From contig CAZFRM010000017.1 of NCBI GenBank assembly GCA_964521255.1, positions 1-64,000 on the forward strand: 64,000 nucleotides of DNA, read 5' to 3'. Source of the stretch: ZC4RG29 sp964521255 (GTDB lineage Bacteria > Bacteroidota > Bacteroidia > Cytophagales > Cyclobacteriaceae). Below are positions 45,256 to 53,803 of this stretch, piece after piece; within the stretch, counting starts at the first letter, position 1; each line of letters begins with the position of its first letter. The notes below the pieces were generated by a model. The model was not told where the DNA came from. It made no database searches and worked only from the letters and a program-made list of their open reading frames with translations. The translations under genes and the position numbers were made by a program.

Positions 45256-45858
45256 ATGGAACGACCCATAGTAGAAAATAAAATTGCCCAAGAGATAAAA
45301 TCACATCCAAAAAGGAGTGTTCTTTTTGTGGACGACTTCCTGGATTATGGTAATCCCGAAAGCGTTAAGAAAGCCTTGCTACGATTGAAGGAAAAGGAAA
45401 TACTTGTTCGCCTGGCTCACGGCATTTACTTATACCCAAAAATCGATAAAGAACTAGGAGTTCTATTTCCATCAACCGAAGATATAGCCAAAGCAATTGC
45501 AAGGCGAGACAAAGCAAGAATTGTCCCAACAGGAGTTCAGGCATTAAATAAATTGGGGTTATCAACCCAAGTTCCAATGAAAGTCGTTTATCTGACCGAT
45601 GGAGCAACAAGAAGTATTAAGGTTGGCAAGCGAACAATTACTTTTAAAAATGCAAGTCCAAAAAATTTATTAGCGCAAGGCGAAATAAGTAGTTTGGTGA
45701 TTCAGGCACTAAAAACTATTGGTCAATCAAAAGTAAAAGATGAAACAATATTGAAAATTCAAACGCTTCTTAAAAAAGAGAAAAAAGAAAATATAATGAA
45801 TGATGCCAAGCTTGCACCAGCCTGGATAAACAAAATCTTAATGCAAGCGATTAAATGA
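45256..45858 (+). CDS. abiEi: Type IV antitoxin, AbiEi/DUF6088 family
   Basis: The 200-residue protein has an N-terminal winged-helix region (about 1-65: SVKKALLRLKEKEILVRLAHGIYLYPK) typical of AbiEi-like transcription-regulating antitoxins, followed by the C-terminal antitoxin domain (VPTGVQALNKLGLSTQVP and VYLTDGATRSI). It should neutralise the AbiEii nucleotidyltransferase and repress the operon. Its stop overlaps the toxin ATG by 4 bp (ATGA). DNA around it is visibly A/T-richer than the flanking housekeeping genes. Confidence 0.88.
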   Translation: MERPIVENKIAQEIKSHPKRSVLFVDDFLDYGNPESVKKALLRLKEKEILVRLAHGIYLYPKIDKELGVLFPSTEDIAKAIARRDKARIVPTGVQALNKLGLSTQVPMKVVYLTDGATRSIKVGKRTITFKNASPKNLLAQGEISSLVIQALKTIGQSKVKDETILKIQTLLKKEKKENIMNDAKLAPAWINKILMQAIK

Positions 45859-46862
45859 ATACCAGTTGGCTAACACTATCAAAGGAAAGAAGAATTGAAA
45901 TTCTTAATCAGGCAACAGAATTAACTGGTTTGCCATCAGTAGCTATTGAAAAAGATTGGTGGGTAACATTGGCATTGAACTCCTCTTTTTCATTGCCATA
46001 CAGTAAAAACATAGTTTTCAAAGGTGGAACATCATTGAGTAAAGGTTGGAATTTGATAGAACGTTTTTCGGAAGATATTGATTTGGCAATAGACAGAAAG
46101 TTTTTTGGATTTGATGGCGACATCAGTAAAACTCAAATCAAGAATCTAAGGAAACAATCTTGTGTATTTATATCAACTACTTTCCTTGCCGACGTAACAC
46201 AAAAATTGACAGAATGGAAGGTTATTAATGAATGTAAACTGGTAGCCCAACCAGTAAAAGATTCAGACAAAGACCCACAGGTAATTGAAATTCATTATAA
46301 TTCAGTAATAGACACTTCGGAATATTTACCACAGAGGGTTTTAATAGAGGTAAGCTCACGTTCATTAATGGAGCCAGTTGAAGAAAGAAAAATCAACTCG
46401 ATTTTAAGTGAAAATTTTCCTCAGCAAAGTTTTGTAACTGTTCCTTTTGCAATACCGACTGTGCTTCCACAAAGAACATTCTTAGAAAAAATATTTTTGC
46501 TCCACGAAGAATTTTCACAAGATTCTGAAAAAATCCGTATTGACAGACTTTCAAGGCATCTGTATGACTTGGAAAAATTGATGGACACCAAACACGGAAT
46601 TGAAGCATTAAAAAACACAAAATTATACAACAACATTATCTCTCACAGAGAAAAATTTAACCCATTGAGAGGACTTGACTACGCTAACCATACACCAAGT
46701 AAAATCAGCATTCTTCCACCGGACAGCGTAGTTAATAATTACGAAAGAGATTATGAAGCAATGACAAGTTTTATGATTTACGGAGAGCCGTTAAAATTTA
46801 ACCAACTAATGAAAAGAATTTTGGAATTACAAAAGAGAATAAATGGAATTAGCCAACCCTAA
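45855..46862 (+). CDS. abiEii: Type IV toxin, AbiEii/AbiGii nucleotidyltransferase
   Basis: The 335-residue protein has the AbiEii signature: AIEKDWWVTLAL (~32), then FKGGTSLSKGW (G-S motif, ~55) and RFSEDIDLAID (D-x-D metal site, ~70), with LPQRTFLEKIFLLHE further on. Such toxins transfer nucleotides, with tRNA as a known substrate in related MenT/AbiEii proteins, and can abort phage infection or stabilise mobile DNA. It is translationally coupled to the antitoxin and appears intact. Confidence 0.9.
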   Translation: MNTSWLTLSKERRIEILNQATELTGLPSVAIEKDWWVTLALNSSFSLPYSKNIVFKGGTSLSKGWNLIERFSEDIDLAIDRKFFGFDGDISKTQIKNLRKQSCVFISTTFLADVTQKLTEWKVINECKLVAQPVKDSDKDPQVIEIHYNSVIDTSEYLPQRVLIEVSSRSLMEPVEERKINSILSENFPQQSFVTVPFAIPTVLPQRTFLEKIFLLHEEFSQDSEKIRIDRLSRHLYDLEKLMDTKHGIEALKNTKLYNNIISHREKFNPLRGLDYANHTPSKISILPPDSVVNNYERDYEAMTSFMIYGEPLKFNQLMKRILELQKRINGISQP

Positions 46863-46956
46863 AAGCAAGCACATTTGCAATTCGCACAGACCAAAAATTG
46901 CAAAAGAGCTTTGCTTTGCCAACGCAGACAAAATCGTTTTTTAAAAAATCCCAACG

Positions 46957-47463
46957 TTAAGCTACATTCTTCCGCATAATTCCTTTCTGCGGATGAATCT
47001 TCACTTCGAAAAAGTTAGTGATGAAGGTTGCCATACGCGTGTCCATTAGTAGTACTGAGCTGCCGGAAGGATAGTAAACCGTGAGATCTAAAACTGCACG
47101 GAGAAAGTTTTGATGCTTGCAGAATTCTTTCGACCACTTTTTAAATTGAACAGTCCATTCTTCCTGGTATTTCTCAAAGGGATCTCTTCCATCAAAATCA
47201 AATCGCAATTGGTTATCGCTATAGAATTCAAACCGGAAGATACCCATCAGAGAGAAGTAGAAGTCTTGAAGGTGACGGTAATCCTGGTCGGTGTGCGCCT
47301 TTATTTTTCGCGACAGGTCATCATCAATACCCAACGGATTATTTTGTAGCAGGTACTCTACCTTTACAAAGTCGACAAGGTATTGAAGCAGTTGTTTTTC
47401 AAGGGAAAGTTGAGCCTGTTCTAAGATGTAATTCTTGTCGCGAGGGAAGAATTTTTTTAGCAC
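46957..47463 (-). CDS. Conserved-looking protein of unknown function
   Basis: The 168-residue product is soluble, helical and rich in charged and aromatic residues (for example FRFEFYSDNQLRFDFDGRDPF). No signal peptide or enzyme motif is visible. The start is GTG at 47463. It converges on abiEii; its 3' end (AACGTTAAGC) marks the right edge of the accessory region. Confidence 0.65.
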   Translation of the reverse strand: MLKKFFPRDKNYILEQAQLSLEKQLLQYLVDFVKVEYLLQNNPLGIDDDLSRKIKAHTDQDYRHLQDFYFSLMGIFRFEFYSDNQLRFDFDGRDPFEKYQEEWTVQFKKWSKEFCKHQNFLRAVLDLTVYYPSGSSVLLMDTRMATFITNFFEVKIHPQKGIMRKNVA

Positions 47464-47537
47464 GATGTGTTAAAAGGTTTTGCAAAAGTAAAAAAAGTTA
47501 AAGGTTAATGGGTAATAGTTATAGGGAAAATTTAAAC

Positions 47538-47647
47538 ATTACTCATTCAATGTCGTTGAATTAAGCTCCACAGTCTCCTCTCCTTCGGAGAGGCTGGGGT
47601 GAGGCCCAAATAAAAAAAGCTTAATTCAACGACATTGATTACTCATT
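47538..47647. repeat. Palindromic element B with shared core and flanking direct repeats
   Basis: Direct repeats ATTACTCATT (47538-47547 and 47638-47647) flank perfect 21-bp inverted arms (47547-47567 and 47618-47638, ending in AAGCT/AGCTT). The core between them (about 47568-47607) contains CTCTCCTTCGGAGAG and GGTGAGGCC. It is the reverse complement of the core in element A (11215-11254) at most positions, while the arms are unrelated. It is noncoding, in a gap of ~290 bp. Confidence 0.78.
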
Positions 47648-47774
47648 GGGGCTACCAATACCCTTCATTTTGCAACATTTCTTGCAGGGATTTGAAAAGA
47701 TTTCAAAAGCTTTGCTAACCCACAGTGCGTTCGGTAACTAAAGTTTATTATTGCAGCGACTTAATATTCAAGAA

Positions 47775-48386
47775 GTGAAAAATATTGATACCGTAATATT
47801 TGACCTGGGTGGCGTGCTTATCGACTGGAATCCCAGGTATTTGTACAGAAAAATTTTCAAGGAAGAAGATGAGATCACGTGGTTTCTGGAGAACATATGT
47901 ACCAGTGAATGGAATGATCATCAGGATGCAGGAAGAACTTTTGCCGAAGCAACGCAAGAACTGCTTGCCAGGCATCCGGATTGGGAAGCACCTATTCGTG
48001 CATGGTATGACCGTTGGGAAGAGACCTTAAGTGGCCCTATTCAGGATACGGTTGAAATTTTAAAGCACTTTAAGGAATCAAAAACGCACAAGCTTTATGC
48101 GCTCACCAATTGGTCGGCAGAAAGTTTTCCCATCGCCCAGCGAAAGTTTGAATTTCTTGACTGGTTTGATGGCATCGTTGTATCCGGAGAAGAGAAGACA
48201 CGAAAACCATTTCCTGATTTCTATAAAATACTTTTCAATCGATATTCTATCACGCCATCTCGTGCCTTGTTTATTGATGACAACATTAAAAATGTTGAGG
48301 GTGGAAGAGAAGTGGGTCTTAATGTTATCCATTTTCAATCACCACTTCAACTGAGAAATGAACTCGTTAGTGTTGGATTGATCTAG
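47775..48386 (+). CDS. HAD-superfamily hydrolase
   Basis: The ~203-residue protein has all four HAD motifs: FDLGGVLIDW (motif I), LTNWS (II), RKPFPDFYK with the Lys (III) and LFIDDN (IV). It resembles YihX-type or haloacid-dehalogenase-like phosphatases of small substrates. No ATG is available; GTG at 47775 is my choice and TTG at 47751 is the alternative. The substrate is unknown. Confidence 0.87.
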   Translation: MKNIDTVIFDLGGVLIDWNPRYLYRKIFKEEDEITWFLENICTSEWNDHQDAGRTFAEATQELLARHPDWEAPIRAWYDRWEETLSGPIQDTVEILKHFKESKTHKLYALTNWSAESFPIAQRKFEFLDWFDGIVVSGEEKTRKPFPDFYKILFNRYSITPSRALFIDDNIKNVEGGREVGLNVIHFQSPLQLRNELVSVGLI

Positions 48387-48459
48387 GATTGGTATTAGGC
48401 TACCTGACGAATCAATCAAAAGTTTAATTAGTGTCTGGTGAAAAAATCAACCCCATTTT

Positions 48460-48588
48460 TTCCCGCAGAATTCGCCTGCCTTTGCCGAAACGGCTTCGTG
48501 CAGGCAGGCTGATCGAATGCACGCAGATTTGCGCTGAAGATTTATCTGCGACTTTTTCTGCGGTATTTCAATCTGTGATCTGCGGGAA
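48460..48588. repeat. Composite palindromic repeat
   Basis: Outer arms TTCCCGCAGA (48460-48469) and TCTGCGGGAA (48579-48588) are perfect inverted copies. Inside, GCCTGCC (48474-48480) and GGCAGGC (48503-48509) form a second hairpin, and CGCAGATTTGCGC adds a third. The remaining part of the 48387-48844 gap is A/T-rich, without a credible gene, and ends with the sucD promoter. Confidence 0.55.
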
Positions 48589-48791
48589 TGTATTTTCAAG
48601 TACAAGATTTTTTGAGGCTTACCTTAATTTCCCTTGCACTTTACTCTATGCAAATTTTCTTGAGAACCTGCTTTTAAATGATAGAACTAAAATTTTTAAA
48701 GACATTATCTTTTTTCAGCAGCCCCTAATTACCTATCGCCGGATACATGCATGCCTGTTAATATGTGAGCATCACCTTTCCTCATCGCACG

Positions 48792-48822
48792 TTTGGCCGG
48801 AAACTTAATTGTCCTATTTTTG
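48792..48822 (+). promoter_or_regulatory. sucD promoter, Bacteroidota type
   Basis: TTTG (48792-48795) and TATTTTTG (48815-48822) are separated by exactly 19 bp, matching the Bacteroidota -33/-7 consensus TTTG-N19-TAnnTTTG. The -7 box lies 22 bp before the ATG at 48845. Confidence 0.7.
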
Positions 48823-48844
48823 TGCCTTTCAAAAGCAATCCAAT

Positions 48845-49720
48845 ATGAGCGTCCTGGTCAATAAGAATTCACGCGTTATCGTTCAAGGTTTTACGGGTTC
48901 CGAAGGAACATTTCACGCTGGTCAAATGATCGAGTACGGAACTAATGTTGTAGGCGGGGTGACACCCGGAAAAGGTGGATCAGAACATCTTGGTCGCCCT
49001 GTATTTAATACGGTTAGAGAGGCTGTTGAAAAAACAGGCGCTGACGTTTCGATTATTTTTGTTCCCCCGGCTTTTGCGGCAGATGCCATTATGGAAGCAG
49101 CAGATGCAGGCATTAAAGTCATCATAACAATTACCGAAGGCATTCCGGTAAAAGATATGATGGTAGCAAAAAAATATATTAAAGACAGAAAAGACGTTGT
49201 CCTTGTCGGACCGAATTGTCCCGGAGTAATAACACCCGGTGAAGCTAAAGTTGGCATTATGCCAGGCTTTGTATTTAAGAAAGGTAAAGTAGGAATTGTA
49301 TCAAAGTCAGGAACCTTGACGTATGAAGCCGCAGATCAGATCGTGAAAGCAGGACTTGGAATTTCTACGGCTATTGGAATTGGTGGTGATCCGATTATTG
49401 GCACGCCTACCAAAGATGCGGTCGAAATGTTAATGAATGATCCGGAGACGGATGCAATTGTAATGATTGGTGAGATAGGTGGAAACTATGAGCCTGTTGC
49501 TGCCCGGTGGATCAAAGAAAATGGAAATAAAAAACCTGTCGTGGGATTTATTGCTGGTCAGACTGCTCCTGCAGGAAGAAGAATGGGCCATGCCGGCGCA
49601 ATTATAGGAGGCGCAGAAGATACAGCGGCCGCAAAGATGAAAATAATGTCAGCGTGTGGAATACATGTAGTTGAATCACCTGCGGAGATAGGTGAGACGA
49701 TGGCCAAAGTTCTTAAATAG
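48845..49720 (+). CDS. sucD: Succinyl-CoA synthetase alpha subunit
   Basis: The 291-residue protein has VIVQGFTGSEGTFHAGQMIEYGTNVVGGVTPGK split across the CoA-binding domain, VGPNCPGVI and SKSGTLTYEA, and the active-site histidine in RRMGHAGAI near residue 250. It catalyses the substrate-level phosphorylation step of the TCA cycle. The beta subunit (sucC) is not adjacent. The ATG at 48845 is preferred over an in-frame start at 48809, which lies upstream of the -7 box. Confidence 0.95.
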   Translation: MSVLVNKNSRVIVQGFTGSEGTFHAGQMIEYGTNVVGGVTPGKGGSEHLGRPVFNTVREAVEKTGADVSIIFVPPAFAADAIMEAADAGIKVIITITEGIPVKDMMVAKKYIKDRKDVVLVGPNCPGVITPGEAKVGIMPGFVFKKGKVGIVSKSGTLTYEAADQIVKAGLGISTAIGIGGDPIIGTPTKDAVEMLMNDPETDAIVMIGEIGGNYEPVAARWIKENGNKKPVVGFIAGQTAPAGRRMGHAGAIIGGAEDTAAAKMKIMSACGIHVVESPAEIGETMAKVLK

Positions 49721-49973
49721 ATCCGAAGCTGGTCTTAAACTCCTTTTCGAGATAATCATTAAGATTTTTGAGACCGGAAAGTACCTGAATTTTCTCTGGC
49801 GCATGTTCGGCATCGTCGTTCTTGAACATGACCTCAACAAACAGGCTTGACAACATATAAATGTAAACCTTACGGTCACTCTTGTTACGGGTACCTAACA
49901 GGATTCCCTTCTTTTTCAACCGGTCAATCTGGTTCTGTAATGAGGAGTGCTTGAAGAATAGCTTAAATAACAT
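49713..49973 (-). CDS. Small conserved-looking protein, unknown function
   Basis: The 86-residue product is basic, probably helical, with no signal peptide; LKKKGILLGTRNKSDRKVYIYML suggests a small winged-helix-like or beta unit, which is a guess. It overlaps the end of sucD by 8 bp in convergent orientation. Confidence 0.6.
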   Translation of the reverse strand: MLFKLFFKHSSLQNQIDRLKKKGILLGTRNKSDRKVYIYMLSSLFVEVMFKNDDAEHAPEKIQVLSGLKNLNDYLEKEFKTSFGSI

Positions 49974-50103
49974 TGTTTATATCCCTTTTCTCAGGGATAA
50001 GAGGCTATAATTAGGCCAAAAAGGAAAACCCTGAAAGAACCTGAATTCCGGGTAGTCGGGAATTCACTTTATCCATTTTTGAGACAGCTAATCCAGTTTG
50101 GTC

Positions 50104-51444
50104 TTACAATAACTCATTGGCAAGATTAGCCAGCTCAGATCGTTCGCCCTTTTCGAGCGTAATATGCGCGTACAGACCATTGTCTTTTAATCGATCTATC
50201 AATGTGGATAAACCATTGCTTTGAGAGTCAAGGTAGGGTGTATCGATCTGGTGAACATCGCCTGTAAAAATAATTTTGGTGCCTTCTCCGGCGCGGGTGA
50301 TAATGGTTTTTACTTCATGTGGCGTGAGATTCTGCGCTTCATCAACAATGAAAAAAATATTGGAGAGACTTCGGCCACGAATGTAGGCAAGAGGCGTGAT
50401 CATTAACTTTTCCTGACTAACCATCTCTGTGATCTTACTATATTCTTTGTCGGTCTCGCTGTATTGGTTTTGAATAAATTTCAGATTATCCCACAGTGGT
50501 TCCATGTATGGGTTGAGCTTGGACTTAATGTCTCCGGGCAAATAACCAATGTCTTTATTACTTAATGGAACAATTGGACGCGCCAGATAAATTTGTTTGT
50601 ACTCGCGTTTCTGTTCCAGTGCGGCAGCCAAAGCGATAAGCGTCTTACCTGTGCCGGCAACCCCCTGAATTGAAACAAGTCTCACCTCAGGTTTCAGTAA
50701 GGCATGCATGGCAAAAGTTTGTTCAGCGTTTCTTGGTTTTATACCGTACACTGAACGTTTCTCAACATGTTCAACCATTCCATTTAATGGATTGAAATAC
50801 GCGAGTGCAGATTTTTTATTGCCGCTTCTTAAAATGTAATAATGATTTTTATGCGGAAGAAGTGAACCGAGAATATCTTCTGGTGGACAATATCCTTTCT
50901 CATAAAGAAGGTTGATCATGTCAGGATCCACATTTTCAACAGTTGTTTTTCCATTGTAGAGCGAGGATATATTTTGAACTTTGCCCGTCGTGTAATCTTC
51001 CGACTGCAAGCCAAGTGCTTTTGCTTTTAAACGCAGGTTAATATCTTTCGAGACAAGGATTATCTTCTTGTCTTTCGCTTCACGCTGCAACTGGAGAGCA
51101 GAGTTTAGGATACGGTGATCTGCTTTGGCCTCGTTGAAAATCTTATTTGCATCAACAGCGCTGTTCGTGTCCATCAACACCTTAAAATTTCCTTTCCCTT
51201 TACCATTGATAGCATTCCATTGATGCAACATCTGACCATTCGCAAGCTTGTCGATCAGGCGAATGAATTCACGGGCTTCAAAATTTTTGGTGTCGTTCCC
51301 TTTCTTGAAGTTATCAAGCTCTTCTAAAACAGTTATCGGAATACCGATGTCATGTTCGTCGAAGTTAAGGATGGAGTTGTGTTCATAGATGATTACCGAG
51401 GTGTCGAGTACGAAGATCTTCTTCTCCTTCTTGGTTTTTGGCAT
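50104..51444 (-). CDS. PhoH-family ATPase with PIN domain (PhoH2-like)
   Basis: The 446-residue protein joins an N-terminal PIN nuclease domain (about 8-150, FVLDTSVIIYE with the first Asp, VLEELDNFKKG) to a PhoH helicase-like ATPase (about 240-446, GVAGTGKTLIALAAAL Walker A, FIVDEAQNLTPHE Walker B, FTGDVHQID). PIN-PhoH proteins act as RNA helicases/nucleases. The ATG at 51444 is preferred over a TTG at 51453. It ends a minus-strand cluster with AlbA_2, MoxR-like and VWA genes. Confidence 0.92.
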   Translation of the reverse strand: MPKTKKEKKIFVLDTSVIIYEHNSILNFDEHDIGIPITVLEELDNFKKGNDTKNFEAREFIRLIDKLANGQMLHQWNAINGKGKGNFKVLMDTNSAVDANKIFNEAKADHRILNSALQLQREAKDKKIILVSKDINLRLKAKALGLQSEDYTTGKVQNISSLYNGKTTVENVDPDMINLLYEKGYCPPEDILGSLLPHKNHYYILRSGNKKSALAYFNPLNGMVEHVEKRSVYGIKPRNAEQTFAMHALLKPEVRLVSIQGVAGTGKTLIALAAALEQKREYKQIYLARPIVPLSNKDIGYLPGDIKSKLNPYMEPLWDNLKFIQNQYSETDKEYSKITEMVSQEKLMITPLAYIRGRSLSNIFFIVDEAQNLTPHEVKTIITRAGEGTKIIFTGDVHQIDTPYLDSQSNGLSTLIDRLKDNGLYAHITLEKGERSELANLANELL

Positions 51445-51532
51445 ACTACACAAAGAACTTGGTTTTCGAAATGTAATGAAACCTGAACAAAGGTTTTAAA
51501 TATTGAAGAATATTTTTTTGTTATTAATTGAT

Positions 51533-52201
51533 TCAGCTCGCCAGCGAGAAGAGATCTCCTTTTTCATGTGGTGTAACATGCAGAACATCTGCCAACACGA
51601 GAATAATTAATTTTCTGGAAGCATAAAATCTTTTTAGATTACTTAACGCCATAAACTCTTTCACGGTAATGGTGGGATTTTTATCAAGATACTGAATCAG
51701 CAATCTTTCGTGTTCACCATAGTGAAATTTAATGTCACGATTTTTGCGGGTACGCCTCACAATTTCGTTCACTTCACGGCTTGCTTTAATACTTTGATCA
51801 GCAACACGTACAAAGGAATTTTTTGATCCGTTGTTAATAAGATAGTGTGGCTTCTTTTTACTTTCAGGAATGTCGTATTGGATGATCGTACGTGAATTTC
51901 CGATCGGAATAAATCTTTCCGTGAGATTTAAATATGGCCTGCAGGATTTCAGCGCTTCATGAATGACGTGTGATTCTTCTTCAGGATATTTCAAACCAGG
52001 AATGCTTCCATCATCGCCAATACCAATGAGCACCGTGCCGCCCGATGAATTGGCAAAGGCAATCATCTCTCGCATGATCTTGTCAGGGAAAGAAGCCTTG
52101 CGTTTGAATTCCAGATTTTGGCCTTCGCCTTGTGATACTAATTTCTTAAGTCTTCGGAATTCCTGAATATCAAAAGATACTGACTCCTGTAACTTTTTCA
52201 T
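51533..52201 (-). CDS. AlbA_2 (Schlafen-like) domain protein
   Basis: The 222-residue protein has an AlbA_2 DNA/RNA-binding domain (about 15-150): GEGQNLEFKRKASFPDKI, MIAFANSSGGTVLIGIGDDG and YDIPESKKKPHYL. A C-terminal region (about 165-222) looks winged-helix-like. Proteins of this type are often called ATP-binding or transcriptional regulators, sometimes linked to defence or stress; its role here is unknown. It lies 23 bp downstream of the MoxR-like gene. Confidence 0.85.
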   Translation of the reverse strand: MKKLQESVSFDIQEFRRLKKLVSQGEGQNLEFKRKASFPDKIMREMIAFANSSGGTVLIGIGDDGSIPGLKYPEEESHVIHEALKSCRPYLNLTERFIPIGNSRTIIQYDIPESKKKPHYLINNGSKNSFVRVADQSIKASREVNEIVRRTRKNRDIKFHYGEHERLLIQYLDKNPTITVKEFMALSNLKRFYASRKLIILVLADVLHVTPHEKGDLFSLAS

Positions 52202-52224
52202 GACCTGAAAAATGAAAGACCGGA

Positions 52225-53733
52225 TTAAAATTTCCCTCCTGCAGCTTCATCATCCTCATCGTCGTCCTCGCCAGGCCGGGGCAACGTAAACATACTGCTT
52301 AGAAGATCTTTGAATTGTTGGCCGGCGGTTAAATTGTGTTTGCTGATCAGGCTGTATTCGGCAAGCCCGTGTAACGCGAATTCCATAAGAAACAGTTTTG
52401 TGATTTGATCCTGCTTGCCATGAAACGTGTTGATAAGATCACTCAAGCCTGGAATACTTTTGATTTTCTTTTCAAACTCAGCCTGTGGCATATCATTCAA
52501 CAGGTCCAGCGTATTTCCTTCGCCAAACCATTCGGTGATTTTCCTGTACGGACTCTTTTCTTTTTGTTTTCTGAATTTATCGGGATCAGGAAAATAATGT
52601 ATGAATTGTGTGCGTATGGCTTTGCCAATAAGATTTTGCGCTACAATGCCAGGGCCTTCCTGTTCGCCTTCATACACCAATTCTACTTTCCCGGTTATTG
52701 CGGGAATGACACCTACAAAATCGGATATCCGAACAAACACAGTTTTCTCTTTGTTGATAATGCTTCTTCGTTCAGCAGCGGCAATAAGATTTTCATAAGC
52801 TGAAATAGTCAGGCGCGCGGAGACACCACTCTTGGCATCAACAAATTCACTCTTGCGTGCCTCAATGGCGACCTGCTCGATAAGATCTTTGGCGATCTCC
52901 GCAATTGTAACAACGCGTTTTTGTTCTTCTTTCAATCTTGCTTCCTGTTCGGTAATCCGCTTTCCAACTTCGATTGATTTCGGATAGTGGGTTATGATCT
53001 GACTATCGATCCTGTCTTTTAACGGTGTTACTATGCTACCGCGATTTGTATAATCTTCCGGATTGGCAGTAAAGACAAATTGAATATCCAGCAACAGGCG
53101 CAACTTAAATCCCCTGATCTGGATGTCGCCTTCTTGTAATATGTTGAACAAGGCAACCTGAATACGCGCCTGGAGATCTGGCAATTCATTGATAACAAAA
53201 ATGCTTCGGTTGGAACGGGGTATTAATCCGAAATGAATAACGCGTTCATCCGAATACGGTAATTTTAATGTAGCTGCTTTGATGGGATCAACATCGCCGA
53301 TGAGATCAGCTATCGATACATCTGGTGTTGCCAGCTTCTCGGTATAACGTTCGTCACGATGTATCCAGCTAATTGGTGTATCATCTCCCTTTTCAGCAAT
53401 AATATCTTTTCCAAATCGCGATACCGGGTGAAGAGGATCATCATTAAGCTCAGATCCTTCAATGACCGGAATATATTCGTCAAGAAGATTGACCATCAAT
53501 CTTGCCAATCTTGTTTTTGCCTGCCCGCGTAGCCCAAGAAGATTGATATCGTGTTCAGCGAGAATAGCTCTTTCAAGATCAGGGATTACCGTTTCTTCAT
53601 ATCCCCATATACCACTAAAAACTGTTTGCTTGTTTTGAAGTTGCCTGATAAGATTATCGCGCAATTCTTTCTTTATGGTTTTAGGTGTATAACCGGCGCT
53701 TTTTAATTCTCTTAATGTTTTTATATGCAGCAT
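52225..53733 (-). CDS. MoxR/magnesium-chelatase-like AAA+ ATPase
   Basis: The 502-residue protein has an AAA+ core (about 35-330). Walker A is the variant GLRGQAKTR (Ala for the usual last Gly). Walker B is IFVINELPD, with Asn where Asp is usual. LQARIQVALFNILQEGDIQIRG and VFTANPEDYTNRGSIVTPLKDR (sensor and Arg region) follow. The C-terminal part is helical and ends in an acidic tail. It pairs with the upstream VWA gene, as MoxR proteins do, suggesting a chaperone-like or metal-insertion role. Confidence 0.88.
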   Translation of the reverse strand: MLHIKTLRELKSAGYTPKTIKKELRDNLIRQLQNKQTVFSGIWGYEETVIPDLERAILAEHDINLLGLRGQAKTRLARLMVNLLDEYIPVIEGSELNDDPLHPVSRFGKDIIAEKGDDTPISWIHRDERYTEKLATPDVSIADLIGDVDPIKAATLKLPYSDERVIHFGLIPRSNRSIFVINELPDLQARIQVALFNILQEGDIQIRGFKLRLLLDIQFVFTANPEDYTNRGSIVTPLKDRIDSQIITHYPKSIEVGKRITEQEARLKEEQKRVVTIAEIAKDLIEQVAIEARKSEFVDAKSGVSARLTISAYENLIAAAERRSIINKEKTVFVRISDFVGVIPAITGKVELVYEGEQEGPGIVAQNLIGKAIRTQFIHYFPDPDKFRKQKEKSPYRKITEWFGEGNTLDLLNDMPQAEFEKKIKSIPGLSDLINTFHGKQDQITKLFLMEFALHGLAEYSLISKHNLTAGQQFKDLLSSMFTLPRPGEDDDEDDEAAGGKF

Positions 53734-53803
53734 ACAGTTCTTATCCTCTTATCAGTTCTAGATTATTTATTTAATACAAGCATGAGCGTCAAGGCAATGC
53801 TCA

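Noticed and set aside
44788..45291. 167-codon minus-strand ORF across the abiE upstream region
   Set aside because: It covers the palindromic operator and the start of abiEi, and its composition is not protein-like.
46956..46962. GTTAAGC, a perfect GTTRRRY, at the right edge of the accessory region
   Set aside because: It lies in the last codons of the 46957-47463 gene and no complementary left arm was found, so the match is probably chance.
48431..48808. 125-codon plus-strand ORF before sucD
   Set aside because: It reads through the nested palindromic repeat and part of the sucD promoter; no motif.
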